A stretch of 64,000 bases of DNA, taken from NCBI RefSeq assembly GCF_002220775.1, contig NZ_CP019685.1, positions 806,001 to 870,000 of the forward strand, in the 5' to 3' direction. Source of the DNA: Campylobacter sputorum. GTDB taxonomy: Bacteria > Campylobacterota > Campylobacteria > Campylobacterales > Campylobacteraceae. The notes beneath the pieces are model-generated. The model had not been told where the DNA came from. It made no database searches and saw nothing but the letters and a program-made list of their open reading frames with translations. The position numbers and the translations under genes were made by a program. Below are positions 8,573 through 18,364 of this stretch, piece by piece. Within the stretch, counting starts at the first letter, position 1, and every line of letters begins with the position of its first letter.

Positions 8573-8833
8573 ATGAAATTCAAACCACTTGGTAAACGTG
8601 TTTTAATAGAACGCGTAGAAGAAACAAACACGACTGCTACAGGCATTATTATACCTGATAATGCTAAAGAAAAACCTTTAAGCGGAAAAGTAATTGCTGT
8701 TAGCAAAGAAGTTGAAGGTATAGAAGAAGGAGATAGTGTTATATTCGCAAAATATGGCGGAACAGAAATAACACTAGATGATAAAAAATACTTAGTTTTA
8801 AGTATTGATGATGTTTTAGGTATTATAAAATAA
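8573..8833 (+). CDS. groES: GroES co-chaperonin (Hsp10)
   Basis: The heptameric lid of the GroEL chamber. The 86-residue product starts [17 protein letters not shown], has the mobile-loop region [24 protein letters not shown] split across residues 16-38, and ends [10 protein letters not shown], all typical of GroES. RBS AAAGGAAAC precedes the ATG. It is followed 11 nt later by groEL in one operon under the CIRCE-regulated promoter. Confidence 0.98.
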   Translation: MKFKPLGKRVLIERVEETNTTATGIIIPDNAKEKPLSGKVIAVSKEVEGIEEGDSVIFAKYGGTEITLDDKKYLVLSIDDVLGIIK

Positions 8834-8841
8834 GGAGATAA

Positions 8842-10482
<1,641 letters not shown>

Positions 10483-10496
10483 TTCCACCATGCCTT

Positions 10497-10529
10497 TTTA
10501 AGCATCTCTTAAATATAGAGATGCTTAAA
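10497..10529 (+). terminator. groESL terminator
   Basis: A 13 bp perfect stem (left arm TTTAAGCATCTCT, right arm AGAGATGCTTAAA) around a 7 nt loop. The first possible ATG of the next gene lies in the right arm. Confidence 0.85.
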
Positions 10530-12116
10530 TTTACTATGAACTCGTTACTTAAAATTTTAATCTTTTTTACATTAATATCTTTTGTATTTACTTTTGAAGA
10601 ATTAAATTGCATTGGCTTTTTGCTGTATTTTACCATGTTTTTACTAGTATTTGGTTATGAAATTTTTTCTTATAATATTATCAAAAAAAGATTTTTAAAC
10701 TACGCAATATTTAGAAAAAACAGCAAAATAAAACCTTTTTTAAGCGGAAATTTAAGCCATAGCGTATCATCTTTTATAAAAGCTCTATTTTTTACAACTA
10801 TATTGATTATAAACTTTTCAAATATAAATAATTATATTTTTTTGTATATTTTTATTGCTCTACCCTTGATTTTTATAATTACCAAATTTATAGTTATGAA
10901 AAAACTAATGCGCGAGTTCAGGATGGCGAATTATAGCCTTAAAAAAGTTATAATTTATATTTCAAGTACTGTTTCAACCATTGTTTTTATGATATTTTTT
11001 ATAAATTTTATGCTTTATAAAAATGTAAATTTATCCGAAATTTTTATACTAAAAACAATAAATACCCAATGCGTTTTGATAAATGAAATATTGGCAGTAA
11101 ATAGTTTTATAGAAAATATACAAAATTTTTTATACACAACAATACAAAAACAATTTGCAAAAATAATAGTTTTAATTATTTTTAGTTTTAATTATTTTGT
11201 ATTTTTTATCGCAATTATGCATATTTATTCGTTTTTATTTACAAAAAAAGATAAGAAAAATAGCTTTAAATTTGGGTACTTTTTACAAACTATTTTTGTT
11301 CTAGCATTTGGTGTTTTGATATTTTTTCTAACATCATTTTTAAATCAAAATTATGAAAATAAGCTTCAAAGCGAACAAATTATACTAAATTTAAAAAATA
11401 AAATAAATATTGCAATAAGTCAAAATTTAATGAATACCAAAAATGCAATAGACATTTATATAGATCAAATTTATGAGCTTAGCATAGATAAAGCTGTTAA
11501 AAATATAGCTGATTTTGAATATGCTTGGTATAGTGATTATGTAAAGCTTTATCATGGTGCCATTGATAAAAACGCATCAATTTTTTATAAAAATAAATTT
11601 GATGATATTATTAAAAGTAGCTTTCCTGTAAACTTAAATGACGATATAACAAATATAATTTTATTAAATTTAGATAATTTAAAAAAAGATATAAGTAATA
11701 TTGCAAATGAAAACGCCATAAAATACGATACGACAAAAATTATATCTATTATAGATATGCAAAGTTATGAATTAAAATTTGGAATAAATTCCGTTTTAAC
11801 ACTAGGCGGAATAACAGCTCTAAAAACTGGGGCAAAACTCGCTGCAAAAAGTGGAGCAAAGTTGGCATTAAAAAGTAGCACTAGTCTTAGTGCCGGAACA
11901 AGCGGAGCTCTTTGTGGTCCAGCTAGTATAGTTTGCGTTCCGTTATTAGCCATAACCACTTGGTTTGGCTTTGATTATGTAATATCAAAAGCCTATGAGA
12001 GCTTAAATAGAGAAGAATTTGAAACTGAGCTAAAAGCAGAACTAATGAATCAAAAAGAAAATTTTAAAGCCCTACTCTATCAAAACATAGATAGGTTATA
12101 TTTTAAATTTATATAA
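10521..12116 (+). CDS. Unrecognised multi-helix membrane protein
   Basis: I do not recognise this 531-residue protein. The first half holds about six hydrophobic helices (for example FLLYFTMFLLVFGYEIF, FFTTILIINFSNI, IIVLIIFSFNYFVFFIAIM, TIFVLAFGVLIFFLTSFL). Residues about 280-410 are a charged, helical, probably periplasmic region rich in Asn, Asp and Lys. Near residue 425 there is a small-residue stretch with Gly/Ala/Ser at short intervals (LKTGAKLAAKSGAKLALK, then GTSGALCGPASIVCVPLLA), a likely hairpin membrane segment, followed by FDYVISKAYESLNREEFE. The first ATG lies inside the groESL terminator stem; a second in-frame ATG at 10536 may be the real start. Neither has a clear ribosome site. 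Base composition is even more AT-rich than its neighbours, suggesting transfer. Confidence 0.65.
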   Translation: MLKFTMNSLLKILIFFTLISFVFTFEELNCIGFLLYFTMFLLVFGYEIFSYNIIKKRFLNYAIFRKNSKIKPFLSGNLSHSVSSFIKALFFTTILIINFSNINNYIFLYIFIALPLIFIITKFIVMKKLMREFRMANYSLKKVIIYISSTVSTIVFMIFFINFMLYKNVNLSEIFILKTINTQCVLINEILAVNSFIENIQNFLYTTIQKQFAKIIVLIIFSFNYFVFFIAIMHIYSFLFTKKDKKNSFKFGYFLQTIFVLAFGVLIFFLTSFLNQNYENKLQSEQIILNLKNKINIAISQNLMNTKNAIDIYIDQIYELSIDKAVKNIADFEYAWYSDYVKLYHGAIDKNASIFYKNKFDDIIKSSFPVNLNDDITNIILLNLDNLKKDISNIANENAIKYDTTKIISIIDMQSYELKFGINSVLTLGGITALKTGAKLAAKSGAKLALKSSTSLSAGTSGALCGPASIVCVPLLAITTWFGFDYVISKAYESLNREEFETELKAELMNQKENFKALLYQNIDRLYFKFI

Positions 12117-12134
12117 TTAAATTTTTGATTTTTC

Positions 12135-12218
12135 AGCTTGATGATTTCTTAATGAATAAACTTTTTTGTTAATATTAAATCAAGCTACTAAATCTTATAG
12201 CAAAAAATTATAAGATTT
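12135..12218. repeat. Hairpins between the membrane gene and the Rep-like gene
   Basis: Two elements: AGCTTGAT at 12135-12142 with its complement ATCAAGCT at 12179-12186, and directly after it a 10 bp perfect stem (AAATCTTATA at 12190-12199, TATAAGATTT at 12209-12218, 9 nt loop). The second could terminate the membrane gene. Either could instead belong to a replication-origin-like region ahead of the Rep-like gene. Confidence 0.55.
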
Positions 12219-12324
12219 TAAATACATAAATAAAACATAATTATTATAAAAATAACTACATAAAACACTATTTAAGACTAAGTAAGATAAAATTTAGTAT
12301 TATTAAATTTTTGAAAGTAAATAT

Positions 12325-13467
12325 ATGGAAAATATTTTTTTAGAATCTTATGATGTTTTTAAACTATATCCAAATAGTAGTGGTAAAGTTTTTAATGAAT
12401 TTTTAAATAATAATAAAAAATACCATATAACTCGCTGTTATTACTCAATTATGATTGAAAATACATTTTTAACATATTCTCACTTGATGATATATGAAAC
12501 GCTACTTTATATGCTTTTTTCTCAAAATAAACTTAAAAATAGAGATTTTACTTTTAAGATTAAAAAATCAGACCTTGTTAAGAAATTTAAAACAAACATT
12601 ACAAAAACAGGAGTTGATACTATAAAAAGATTTCATGAGTTAAAAGATGTAAAAATTACTATTTTTGTTAAAGATAAAATTCAAGATGAAATGAGCATTA
12701 TTGATTATATAAGTATTTCAAAACTACAAAAATACGGCGATATACCAGATGAAGTAGAAATAAAATTAAATTCTACATTTTTAAATTTATATCAATGTGC
12801 TTACCTTGATAAAATTGAGTATTTAAATAGTTTTAGTGAAGAAAAAGGTAGTTTTGTAAGGTACTTTATGCAACATCAACTAAATGGCGGTACAAGAATA
12901 GAAGCTATAGTTGATAAAATGGGAATAATGGACTATATCCCACTAAGTAGAAAGAAAAAATTTAAAGATGAAATTTCAAATTTAAATTTTTACTATAAAA
13001 ATGAAAAACATATAGCAAAAGATGGATTTGTGGTACTAGAAAATACTCAAGGCAAAATTTATCAAAATCAAAATGCTTTTATTTATCTCTTTGGTATAAT
13101 AAATCAAGAATTAAATCAAAATTTAAGCAAAAAAATAACTTTAAATAATGAAAATTTAAAACCTTATTTTGAGCGTTTTGGAAAATTCCAATCTTGTGAT
13201 ATTTTATTTAAAATGCTAAACAATATGGAACTTTTACTAAATAAATCGGTAAATTTTGATACAAATAACAATGAAGTGATTTGCTTTTCTCACTTTTTTG
13301 AAAGCATAGTTTTTGTAAATAAACAAGATTTTAAAATATGCATAAATTTAACACAAAAAGGATTTGAATATATCTTATCTAAAAAAGCAAATTTAGATCT
13401 TTGGGATGTAGAGTCTAAAGATTATGGACTTACATTATATCCATCAGAAGAAAATTGTAAAATTTAA
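12325..13467 (+). CDS. Replication-initiator-like protein (Rep_3-like winged helix)
   Basis: A 380-residue cytoplasmic protein with no signal or membrane segment. The layout suggests two winged-helix domains as in plasmid initiators such as RepE: residues about 45-140 (HLMIYETLLYMLF, KIKKSDLVKKFKTNITKTGV, then a beta wing IYFVKDK-type pair) and about 165-240 (EKGSFVRYFMQHQLNGG, PLSRKKKFKDEISNL, then strands). The C-terminal third is unlike anything I know. No partition, relaxase or toxin gene is beside it, so if it is a Rep it is a chromosomal relic or an integrated element's initiator. It is flanked on both sides by near-pure A/T DNA with repeats. Ribosome site is weak. The assignment is from pattern and needs a profile search. 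Confidence 0.45.
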   Translation: MENIFLESYDVFKLYPNSSGKVFNEFLNNNKKYHITRCYYSIMIENTFLTYSHLMIYETLLYMLFSQNKLKNRDFTFKIKKSDLVKKFKTNITKTGVDTIKRFHELKDVKITIFVKDKIQDEMSIIDYISISKLQKYGDIPDEVEIKLNSTFLNLYQCAYLDKIEYLNSFSEEKGSFVRYFMQHQLNGGTRIEAIVDKMGIMDYIPLSRKKKFKDEISNLNFYYKNEKHIAKDGFVVLENTQGKIYQNQNAFIYLFGIINQELNQNLSKKITLNNENLKPYFERFGKFQSCDILFKMLNNMELLLNKSVNFDTNNNEVICFSHFFESIVFVNKQDFKICINLTQKGFEYILSKKANLDLWDVESKDYGLTLYPSEENCKI

Positions 13468-13740
13468 TCTTTTAAACCTTCATATAAAAACTCCAAAAAT
13501 CATTTTCTTAAAAATTTACAAATTTCTATTTATACTTTTTATCCACTTTTTTATAATATTAAAATTTACTTAAAAACATAAAAAATTATATAAAATTATA
13601 TTTTTTAAATAATAAATTTAAATAAAATTATATTTTTTTATAAAAAATACTATTTTTTAAGTTTATTTTAAATAAAAAATAATATTATACTTTAAATTAA
13701 TAGTTAATAATATAAATTAAATCTCATTTAAGGAGTAAAG
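13468..13740. repeat. Near-pure A/T intergenic region with 17 bp direct repeat
   Basis: Almost no G or C for over 200 bp. A 17 bp word starting ATAAAATTATATT occurs exactly at 13590-13606 and 13622-13638, a 32 bp period, about three helical turns. The region must also hold the promoter of the downstream operon; AAGGAG lies just before its first gene. I see no further gene in it. Confidence 0.6.
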
Positions 13741-13908
13741 ATGGAATTCTTACAATTAGTCTTACTATTAATAGCGTCTTTGATTATATATCTTAAACCA
13801 GAAAAGAAGCGTATAGCTGCTACTTGTGGTTTTGTTGCATGCTTAATACTTGTTGTACTTGAGTTTTATGTGAATGCTTGGGTTGTTGTACCTATTGGAA
13901 ATTTTTAG
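13741..13908 (+). CDS. dba: Small Dba-like membrane protein
   Basis: A 55-residue protein with two hydrophobic segments, LQLVLLLIASLIIYL and CGFVACLILVVLEFYV, separated by a basic turn KPEKKR. RBS AAGGAG lies 7 nt before the ATG and the DsbI gene starts 9 nt after its stop. In C. jejuni the small Dba protein is encoded just before DsbI and is needed for it; size, topology and position all match that, though at this length similarity cannot prove it. Residues C29 and C34 are in or near the second helix and are not a CxxC pair. Confidence 0.75.
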   Translation: MEFLQLVLLLIASLIIYLKPEKKRIAATCGFVACLILVVLEFYVNAWVVVPIGNF

Positions 13909-13917
13909 GAGTTAAAA

Positions 13918-14610
13918 ATGCTTGATTATGAGAAAAATTTTTTTAATCAAATGGCGGTAGCTGTGATTTTACTTATGGCTTTGCCAGTTGGGATTGCTTG
14001 TATAGTTTTGGGATTTGGCATGGGTGATAGTCCTTGTATTATGTGTTGGGCTGAGAGAATTACTATGATAGTTATCGCATTTATTGGTCTTTTCATTGTT
14101 AGATATGGCTTTAAAGCCTCATATTTTGCAGCTTTAATATTTATGGCTTGTTGGGGACTATTTAACGGATTTATCCATTATAGTATAGATGGAACTTTTG
14201 GTGGATATTTAGATATCAAACAAGGTTTTGGTCTTGAAATTTTCGGGGCTCATACTCAGTTTTGGGTAGTTGTTGTAAATTTTTGTGTCTTGCTATTTTT
14301 AGGTCTAATTTTTATTTTAAATAGCAAACATATCGCTGAAATTATGAAAAAAAGTTCAAACAACGAGTATGAAAAAGAATTAAAAAATCTTTTTTTAGGT
14401 AAAGTTGCCAACATTGTGTTTATAGTAATTATCGCTTTTAATTGCATTCAAGCTTTTGTAACATCAGGAATTCCACCCTATCTTGCTTCAAGCACGCCAG
14501 CAAGAATGAGTTTGGATACTAATAAATGGTTTTGGGAAAAAGATCATTGGGAAAGTGCATTTGACTTTAGATTTGATTGGAATCCAGAGCTTCCAGATTT
14601 GCCTGAATAA
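13918..14610 (+). CDS. dsbI: DsbI, DsbB-family quinone-linked thiol oxidase
   Basis: An inner-membrane protein that passes electrons from periplasmic thiols to quinone, so re-oxidising a DsbA-type protein. The 230-residue product has about five membrane helices. The quinone-proximal pair is C40-I-M-C43 in SPCIMCWAE, as in DsbI proteins. The next outside loop (about residues 85-112, FIHYSIDGTFGG to FGAHTQ) has no cysteine, so the second DsbB pair that contacts DsbA is absent from the usual loop; other Cys are C28, C78, C123 and one near 177. In C. jejuni and H. pylori DsbI carries a fused C-terminal propeller; here the protein ends ELPDLPE and the propeller is a separate gene 20 nt on. Confidence 0.88.
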   Translation: MLDYEKNFFNQMAVAVILLMALPVGIACIVLGFGMGDSPCIMCWAERITMIVIAFIGLFIVRYGFKASYFAALIFMACWGLFNGFIHYSIDGTFGGYLDIKQGFGLEIFGAHTQFWVVVVNFCVLLFLGLIFILNSKHIAEIMKKSSNNEYEKELKNLFLGKVANIVFIVIIAFNCIQAFVTSGIPPYLASSTPARMSLDTNKWFWEKDHWESAFDFRFDWNPELPDLPE

Positions 14611-14630
14611 TGGTGATTTAAGGAGAGATT

Positions 14631-15518
14631 ATGAAAAAATTATTTTATTTAATTTGCATTGTAAGTTTTAGTTTTGGATTTGAGTTTGATTTAAGTAGTC
14701 AAAACTCACCCTTAAAAGGAGTTACGGCTTTAAATCCTGCTGTTTTAGAAATAAGCATAAATTTAGAAAACGATAATGCTATTTTAGGAGCTGATTATGA
14801 TAGTGCTACAAAGCAATTTGCCCTAGTTAGCAAAGAAAATGAATTTTATATCACTGATGAAAATTTTAAAGCCCTAAGGTATGCCAAACATGATAGACAT
14901 TTTATGCTAGAAATGGAAAAAACAGTAGGGGCAACTTGGTATAAAAGTGATGTTGGGATGATAAGCTATAACAAAAGTTTTGTTATTTACGAACCGATTG
15001 ATATAAATGATGAAAAGGAGCAAAATGAGCAGTGGAAACATCTTTTAAAAGGCTATGATAAGTGGAAACTTAAAGAAAAAAATAGATTTTCTACCCTTAG
15101 AGCAAAGCAGCAATATATTTTAGGCTTTGATTATGATGAGAGCAAAAATATATTTTTAAGTGTGAGTGTGCCAAATGATGTGAGAGATTATTGGAGTGTT
15201 GCTGTTTTTGACGCGGATGATAAAATGATACTTGAAGAGTATATACCAAAAATAGTAGGAAATTTAAGCATTGATGAAAATAGAAATTTGGGCGAATTTT
15301 ATATAGTTGGCGTGGATATTTTGGATGATTGTGCATATTTGCTAAGCAAAAACTACTCTACTATTTTAAAACTTGATATTAATAGCAAGAGTTTAATTGA
15401 TGCTTATAGTTTTGCAAATGTTCCAAATCCTGTTGCTTTAAGCATTAAAGACAATAAATTTTATATATTTTCAAGAAATAATAAAGAAAATAAAGTTTAT
15501 ATCTTTGATATGAAATAA
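14631..15518 (+). CDS. Secreted beta-propeller-like protein, partner of DsbI
   Basis: A 295-residue protein with signal peptide KKLFYLICIVSFSFG, so periplasmic. The body is a series of four-strand units with Asp-turns (ILGADYDSATKQFALVSKEN, YILGFDYDESKNIFLSVSVP, FYIVGVDILDDCAYLLSKNY, PVALSIKDNKFYIFSRNN at the end), the pattern of a beta-propeller. It corresponds in place and type to the C-terminal domain fused to DsbI in C. jejuni. Only one cysteine is seen (in LDDCAYLL) so it is not itself a redox pair protein. RBS AAGGAGAG. It is the third gene of the operon and is followed 11 nt later by the molybdoenzyme. Its role, perhaps substrate or partner docking, is unknown. Confidence 0.7.
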   Translation: MKKLFYLICIVSFSFGFEFDLSSQNSPLKGVTALNPAVLEISINLENDNAILGADYDSATKQFALVSKENEFYITDENFKALRYAKHDRHFMLEMEKTVGATWYKSDVGMISYNKSFVIYEPIDINDEKEQNEQWKHLLKGYDKWKLKEKNRFSTLRAKQQYILGFDYDESKNIFLSVSVPNDVRDYWSVAVFDADDKMILEEYIPKIVGNLSIDENRNLGEFYIVGVDILDDCAYLLSKNYSTILKLDINSKSLIDAYSFANVPNPVALSIKDNKFYIFSRNNKENKVYIFDMK

Positions 15519-15529
15519 GGATAAAAATT

Positions 15530-17797
15530 ATGCAAAGAAGAGAATTTTTAAAGCAAACTGGAGTTTTAGCTATTGCTAGCGGAACTCCAAATTTGTTTGC
15601 TATGGAGCAGTTTGAAGTTGATTTTAAACCTAAAATTCACAGCAAAAAAGATACAACTTATCACTACTTAACCTGTCCTAGGAATTGTCGTGATGCTTGT
15701 TCAATCGTAGCAGAGGTTGTAGATGGAAAAATGGTTGCTATGAAAGGAAATCCAAAACACCCTTTAACACAAGGAAGCGTTTGTGTTAAAGGACACACCT
15801 ATCCATTGCACCTTTATAATGCAGATAGAATTATGCATCCAATGAAAAGAGTTGGAAAAAAAGGCGAAGGAAAGTGGGAAAAAATTAGCTGGGATCAAGC
15901 TTTAAAAGAGATTGCCGCAAAACTAACTAAAATAAAAGAGGAATTTGGCGGTGAAGCTTTAACCGAGTTTGTATATTCAGGAAATGAAGGGCATATTTCA
16001 AAAACAATAGCACCTGGAAATTTCTTTGAAAAATATGGTGCTACAAGGCTTGTTAGAAATCCTTGCGATTGGCCTAGATACGCAGGAACTCCTAGCGTTC
16101 TTGGAACTGATTATTCAAAAGATGCATTAGAAATCGATGAATCAGATATGTATATTAGCTGGGGTTCAAATGAGTCAAATACAGCCGTGCATTGGATAAG
16201 ATTTGCTCATCGTGTTAAAAAAAGAGGTGGAAAAATCATTGTAATAAATCCAATTAGAATCCCTCTTGCAAATCAAGCTGATATGTTTATACAAATCAAA
16301 CCATCAAGTGATCCTGCTTTTTGTTTAGCAGTTTGTAAATTTATCATCGAAGAAGATCTTTATGATCACGAATTTGTTGAAAAATATACAATGGGCTTTG
16401 ATGAGTTAGTTAAAGAGTGTTCATTATATACATATTTAGAACTTGCAAATATGTGCGGGGTTAGCGTTGATGAGATAAAAGTATTTGCAAGACTTTATGC
16501 AAAAGCTAAAAATCCAGCTATTATGCATGGCGATGGCGGACAAAGACATTATAATGGTGCAAGACTTGTTAGAGCGGTTACATTTTTGCCTGTGCTAGTT
16601 GGAGCTTTGACCAAACAAGGCGGAGGTTTATTTTGGGCGTATGTGCATGTAAGCGGGTGCTTTAATTTTGAAAATTGTATGCCTGATTTATCGCCAAAAG
16701 ATGAGTTTGGTAACAAAATAGAAAGGCAAAGAGTAAGTTATGTGGAATTTGGAAAAGGTATCCAAAAAGAAGGTGCAACTTGCCTTGGTAAGCCTGTAAA
16801 TGTGCCTATAAAAGCTTGCATAAATTACAACTCAAATTTGATGACAACAGCACCAAATACAAATTTAATTAAAAAAAGAATTATAGAAGATGATTTCTTT
16901 TTAGTTGTGATTGATCCATACAATACTGATACTTGCGACTGGGCTGATTATGTTTTACCAGGAGTTACGTTTATGGAGAGCGAAGATATACAAAATGATC
17001 AAATTTCAGGATATGTTTGTTATAACGCTCAGGCTGTAAAACCACTTGGCGAAGCTAAGACAAATTTGGAATTTTTCAACGCTCTTGCAAAAGCTATGGG
17101 CTATACAGAAGAGTGTTTTGACTGGGATAGTGAGACTGTTTGTAGGAAATTTTTAGATACTAAGTTTGCAAAAGGTCAAAATATAACTTATGAAAAACTA
17201 AAAGCCACAGGTCAAATTAAACCATTTAGAACCCCTGAAACGATGAAAGAGTTACATCCACACTATCCATACGCACCAAAAGATAATTTAACTTTTGGCA
17301 CCCAGAGTGGAAAATGCGAGCTTTATTCCAAGAAATTTAAAGATGCAGGATACCATCCTGTTATTGATCTTGGAACTGATAAGGATTATTATGAAAAGCA
17401 TTATGGTAAAGAATATGTAAAAAAATATCCACTATTTTTCATGACTCCTGGAAGCCAACTTCAAGATAATACAAACTGGGGAAGTATGCCTTATATTGTA
17501 AAAAGAATGGTTAGAAACGGCGAAGCGATGATTTTCATGACAAAAGAAGATATGGATGATCGTGGCATAAAAGATGGCGATATTGTAGAGGTTACAAACG
17601 AAAAAGGAACGGCGATATTTTGTGTCGTAGAGTCAAACGAGATGAAGCCTGGTTTAACTTATGCATGGCGACATGTTTGGGCAAAAGCCACAAATTCAAA
17701 AACAGTTGCAAATATTTTGTGTTCTGATGGAATCAGCGATTTAGGCGATGGCTCAACATATGCGGCTAATTTCGTTGAAGTTAAAAAGCATAATTAG
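15530..17797 (+). CDS. Tat-exported molybdopterin oxidoreductase, DMSO-reductase family catalytic subunit
   Basis: A 755-residue catalytic subunit holding a bis-MGD cofactor and one Fe-S cluster. Residues 1-24 are a Tat signal (RREFLKQTG, then a hydrophobic run to FA). The [4Fe-4S] cysteines are C49, C53, C57 and C85 (CPRNCRDAC...GSVCVKG). WGSNESNT and VINPIR are cofactor-binding segments and the C-terminal domain (MTPGSQLQDNTNW to LGDGSTYAANF) binds the second pterin. C179 in NPCDWPR lies where the metal ligand of Cys-type members falls, so it may bind Mo. With the Fe-S, anchor and chaperone genes it forms a quinol-linked complex. Substrate could be a sulfoxide, N-oxide, polysulfide or other; it cannot be read from sequence. 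Confidence 0.9.
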   Translation: MQRREFLKQTGVLAIASGTPNLFAMEQFEVDFKPKIHSKKDTTYHYLTCPRNCRDACSIVAEVVDGKMVAMKGNPKHPLTQGSVCVKGHTYPLHLYNADRIMHPMKRVGKKGEGKWEKISWDQALKEIAAKLTKIKEEFGGEALTEFVYSGNEGHISKTIAPGNFFEKYGATRLVRNPCDWPRYAGTPSVLGTDYSKDALEIDESDMYISWGSNESNTAVHWIRFAHRVKKRGGKIIVINPIRIPLANQADMFIQIKPSSDPAFCLAVCKFIIEEDLYDHEFVEKYTMGFDELVKECSLYTYLELANMCGVSVDEIKVFARLYAKAKNPAIMHGDGGQRHYNGARLVRAVTFLPVLVGALTKQGGGLFWAYVHVSGCFNFENCMPDLSPKDEFGNKIERQRVSYVEFGKGIQKEGATCLGKPVNVPIKACINYNSNLMTTAPNTNLIKKRIIEDDFFLVVIDPYNTDTCDWADYVLPGVTFMESEDIQNDQISGYVCYNAQAVKPLGEAKTNLEFFNALAKAMGYTEECFDWDSETVCRKFLDTKFAKGQNITYEKLKATGQIKPFRTPETMKELHPHYPYAPKDNLTFGTQSGKCELYSKKFKDAGYHPVIDLGTDKDYYEKHYGKEYVKKYPLFFMTPGSQLQDNTNWGSMPYIVKRMVRNGEAMIFMTKEDMDDRGIKDGDIVEVTNEKGTAIFCVVESNEMKPGLTYAWRHVWAKATNSKTVANILCSDGISDLGDGSTYAANFVEVKKHN

Positions 17798-17806
17798 AGG
17801 TGTAAG

Positions 17807-18355
17807 ATGAAAAAATTAGGATTTTTATTTGATCAAAATTTTTGTATAGGTTGTAAAGCTTGTGAAATTGCTTGTCAAGTTTATCATAATCAAGATCCAG
17901 ATATTAACTGGCGTCATGTAGATAGGATAAAAATTCATGAAGACGGCATAGCTAAAGATATGTATCTTTCTAGATCCTGTCATCACTGTGATAATCCAAC
18001 TTGTTTGCATGTTTGTCCAGTTGGAGCTTATAAAAAGCTTGATAATGGAGTTGTTGAACCAATACATGATAGATGTATAGGCTGTGGGTATTGTATCTTA
18101 GCATGTCCATATAGCGCTATTACAAAAGGCAAAGATAAAAAAGCACAAAAATGCAATCTTTGTTCTGAAAAATTACAAAGAGGAGAAGAACCAGCTTGCG
18201 TTGAGTGTTGTCCTGTTGGGGTTTTAAAATTAGTTCCAAGCGATCTTAGCGATAGTGCTGGTATGCAAAAAGAGATGGTAGGGTTTGTACATAGCTTTAC
18301 AAAACCAAATATTAGATTTTATCCAAAAATCAAAAGTGCAAATTTCACTAAGTAA
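17807..18355 (+). CDS. Four-cluster ferredoxin-like subunit (DmsB type)
   Basis: A 182-residue electron-transfer subunit that relays electrons between the membrane anchor and the molybdoenzyme. Sixteen cluster cysteines can be seen in four groups: CIGCKACEIAC near residue 12, CHHCDNPTCLHVC near 60, CIGCGYCILAC near 87, and CNLCSEKL with CVECC near 115-135. The spacing is that of DmsB/PsrB/NrfC proteins. It has no signal of its own and would be exported with the Tat-bearing catalytic subunit. It starts 9 nt after that gene (RBS GAGGTG) and is followed 9 nt later by the chaperone gene. Confidence 0.94.
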   Translation: MKKLGFLFDQNFCIGCKACEIACQVYHNQDPDINWRHVDRIKIHEDGIAKDMYLSRSCHHCDNPTCLHVCPVGAYKKLDNGVVEPIHDRCIGCGYCILACPYSAITKGKDKKAQKCNLCSEKLQRGEEPACVECCPVGVLKLVPSDLSDSAGMQKEMVGFVHSFTKPNIRFYPKIKSANFTK

Positions 18356-18364
18356 GGATAAAAA

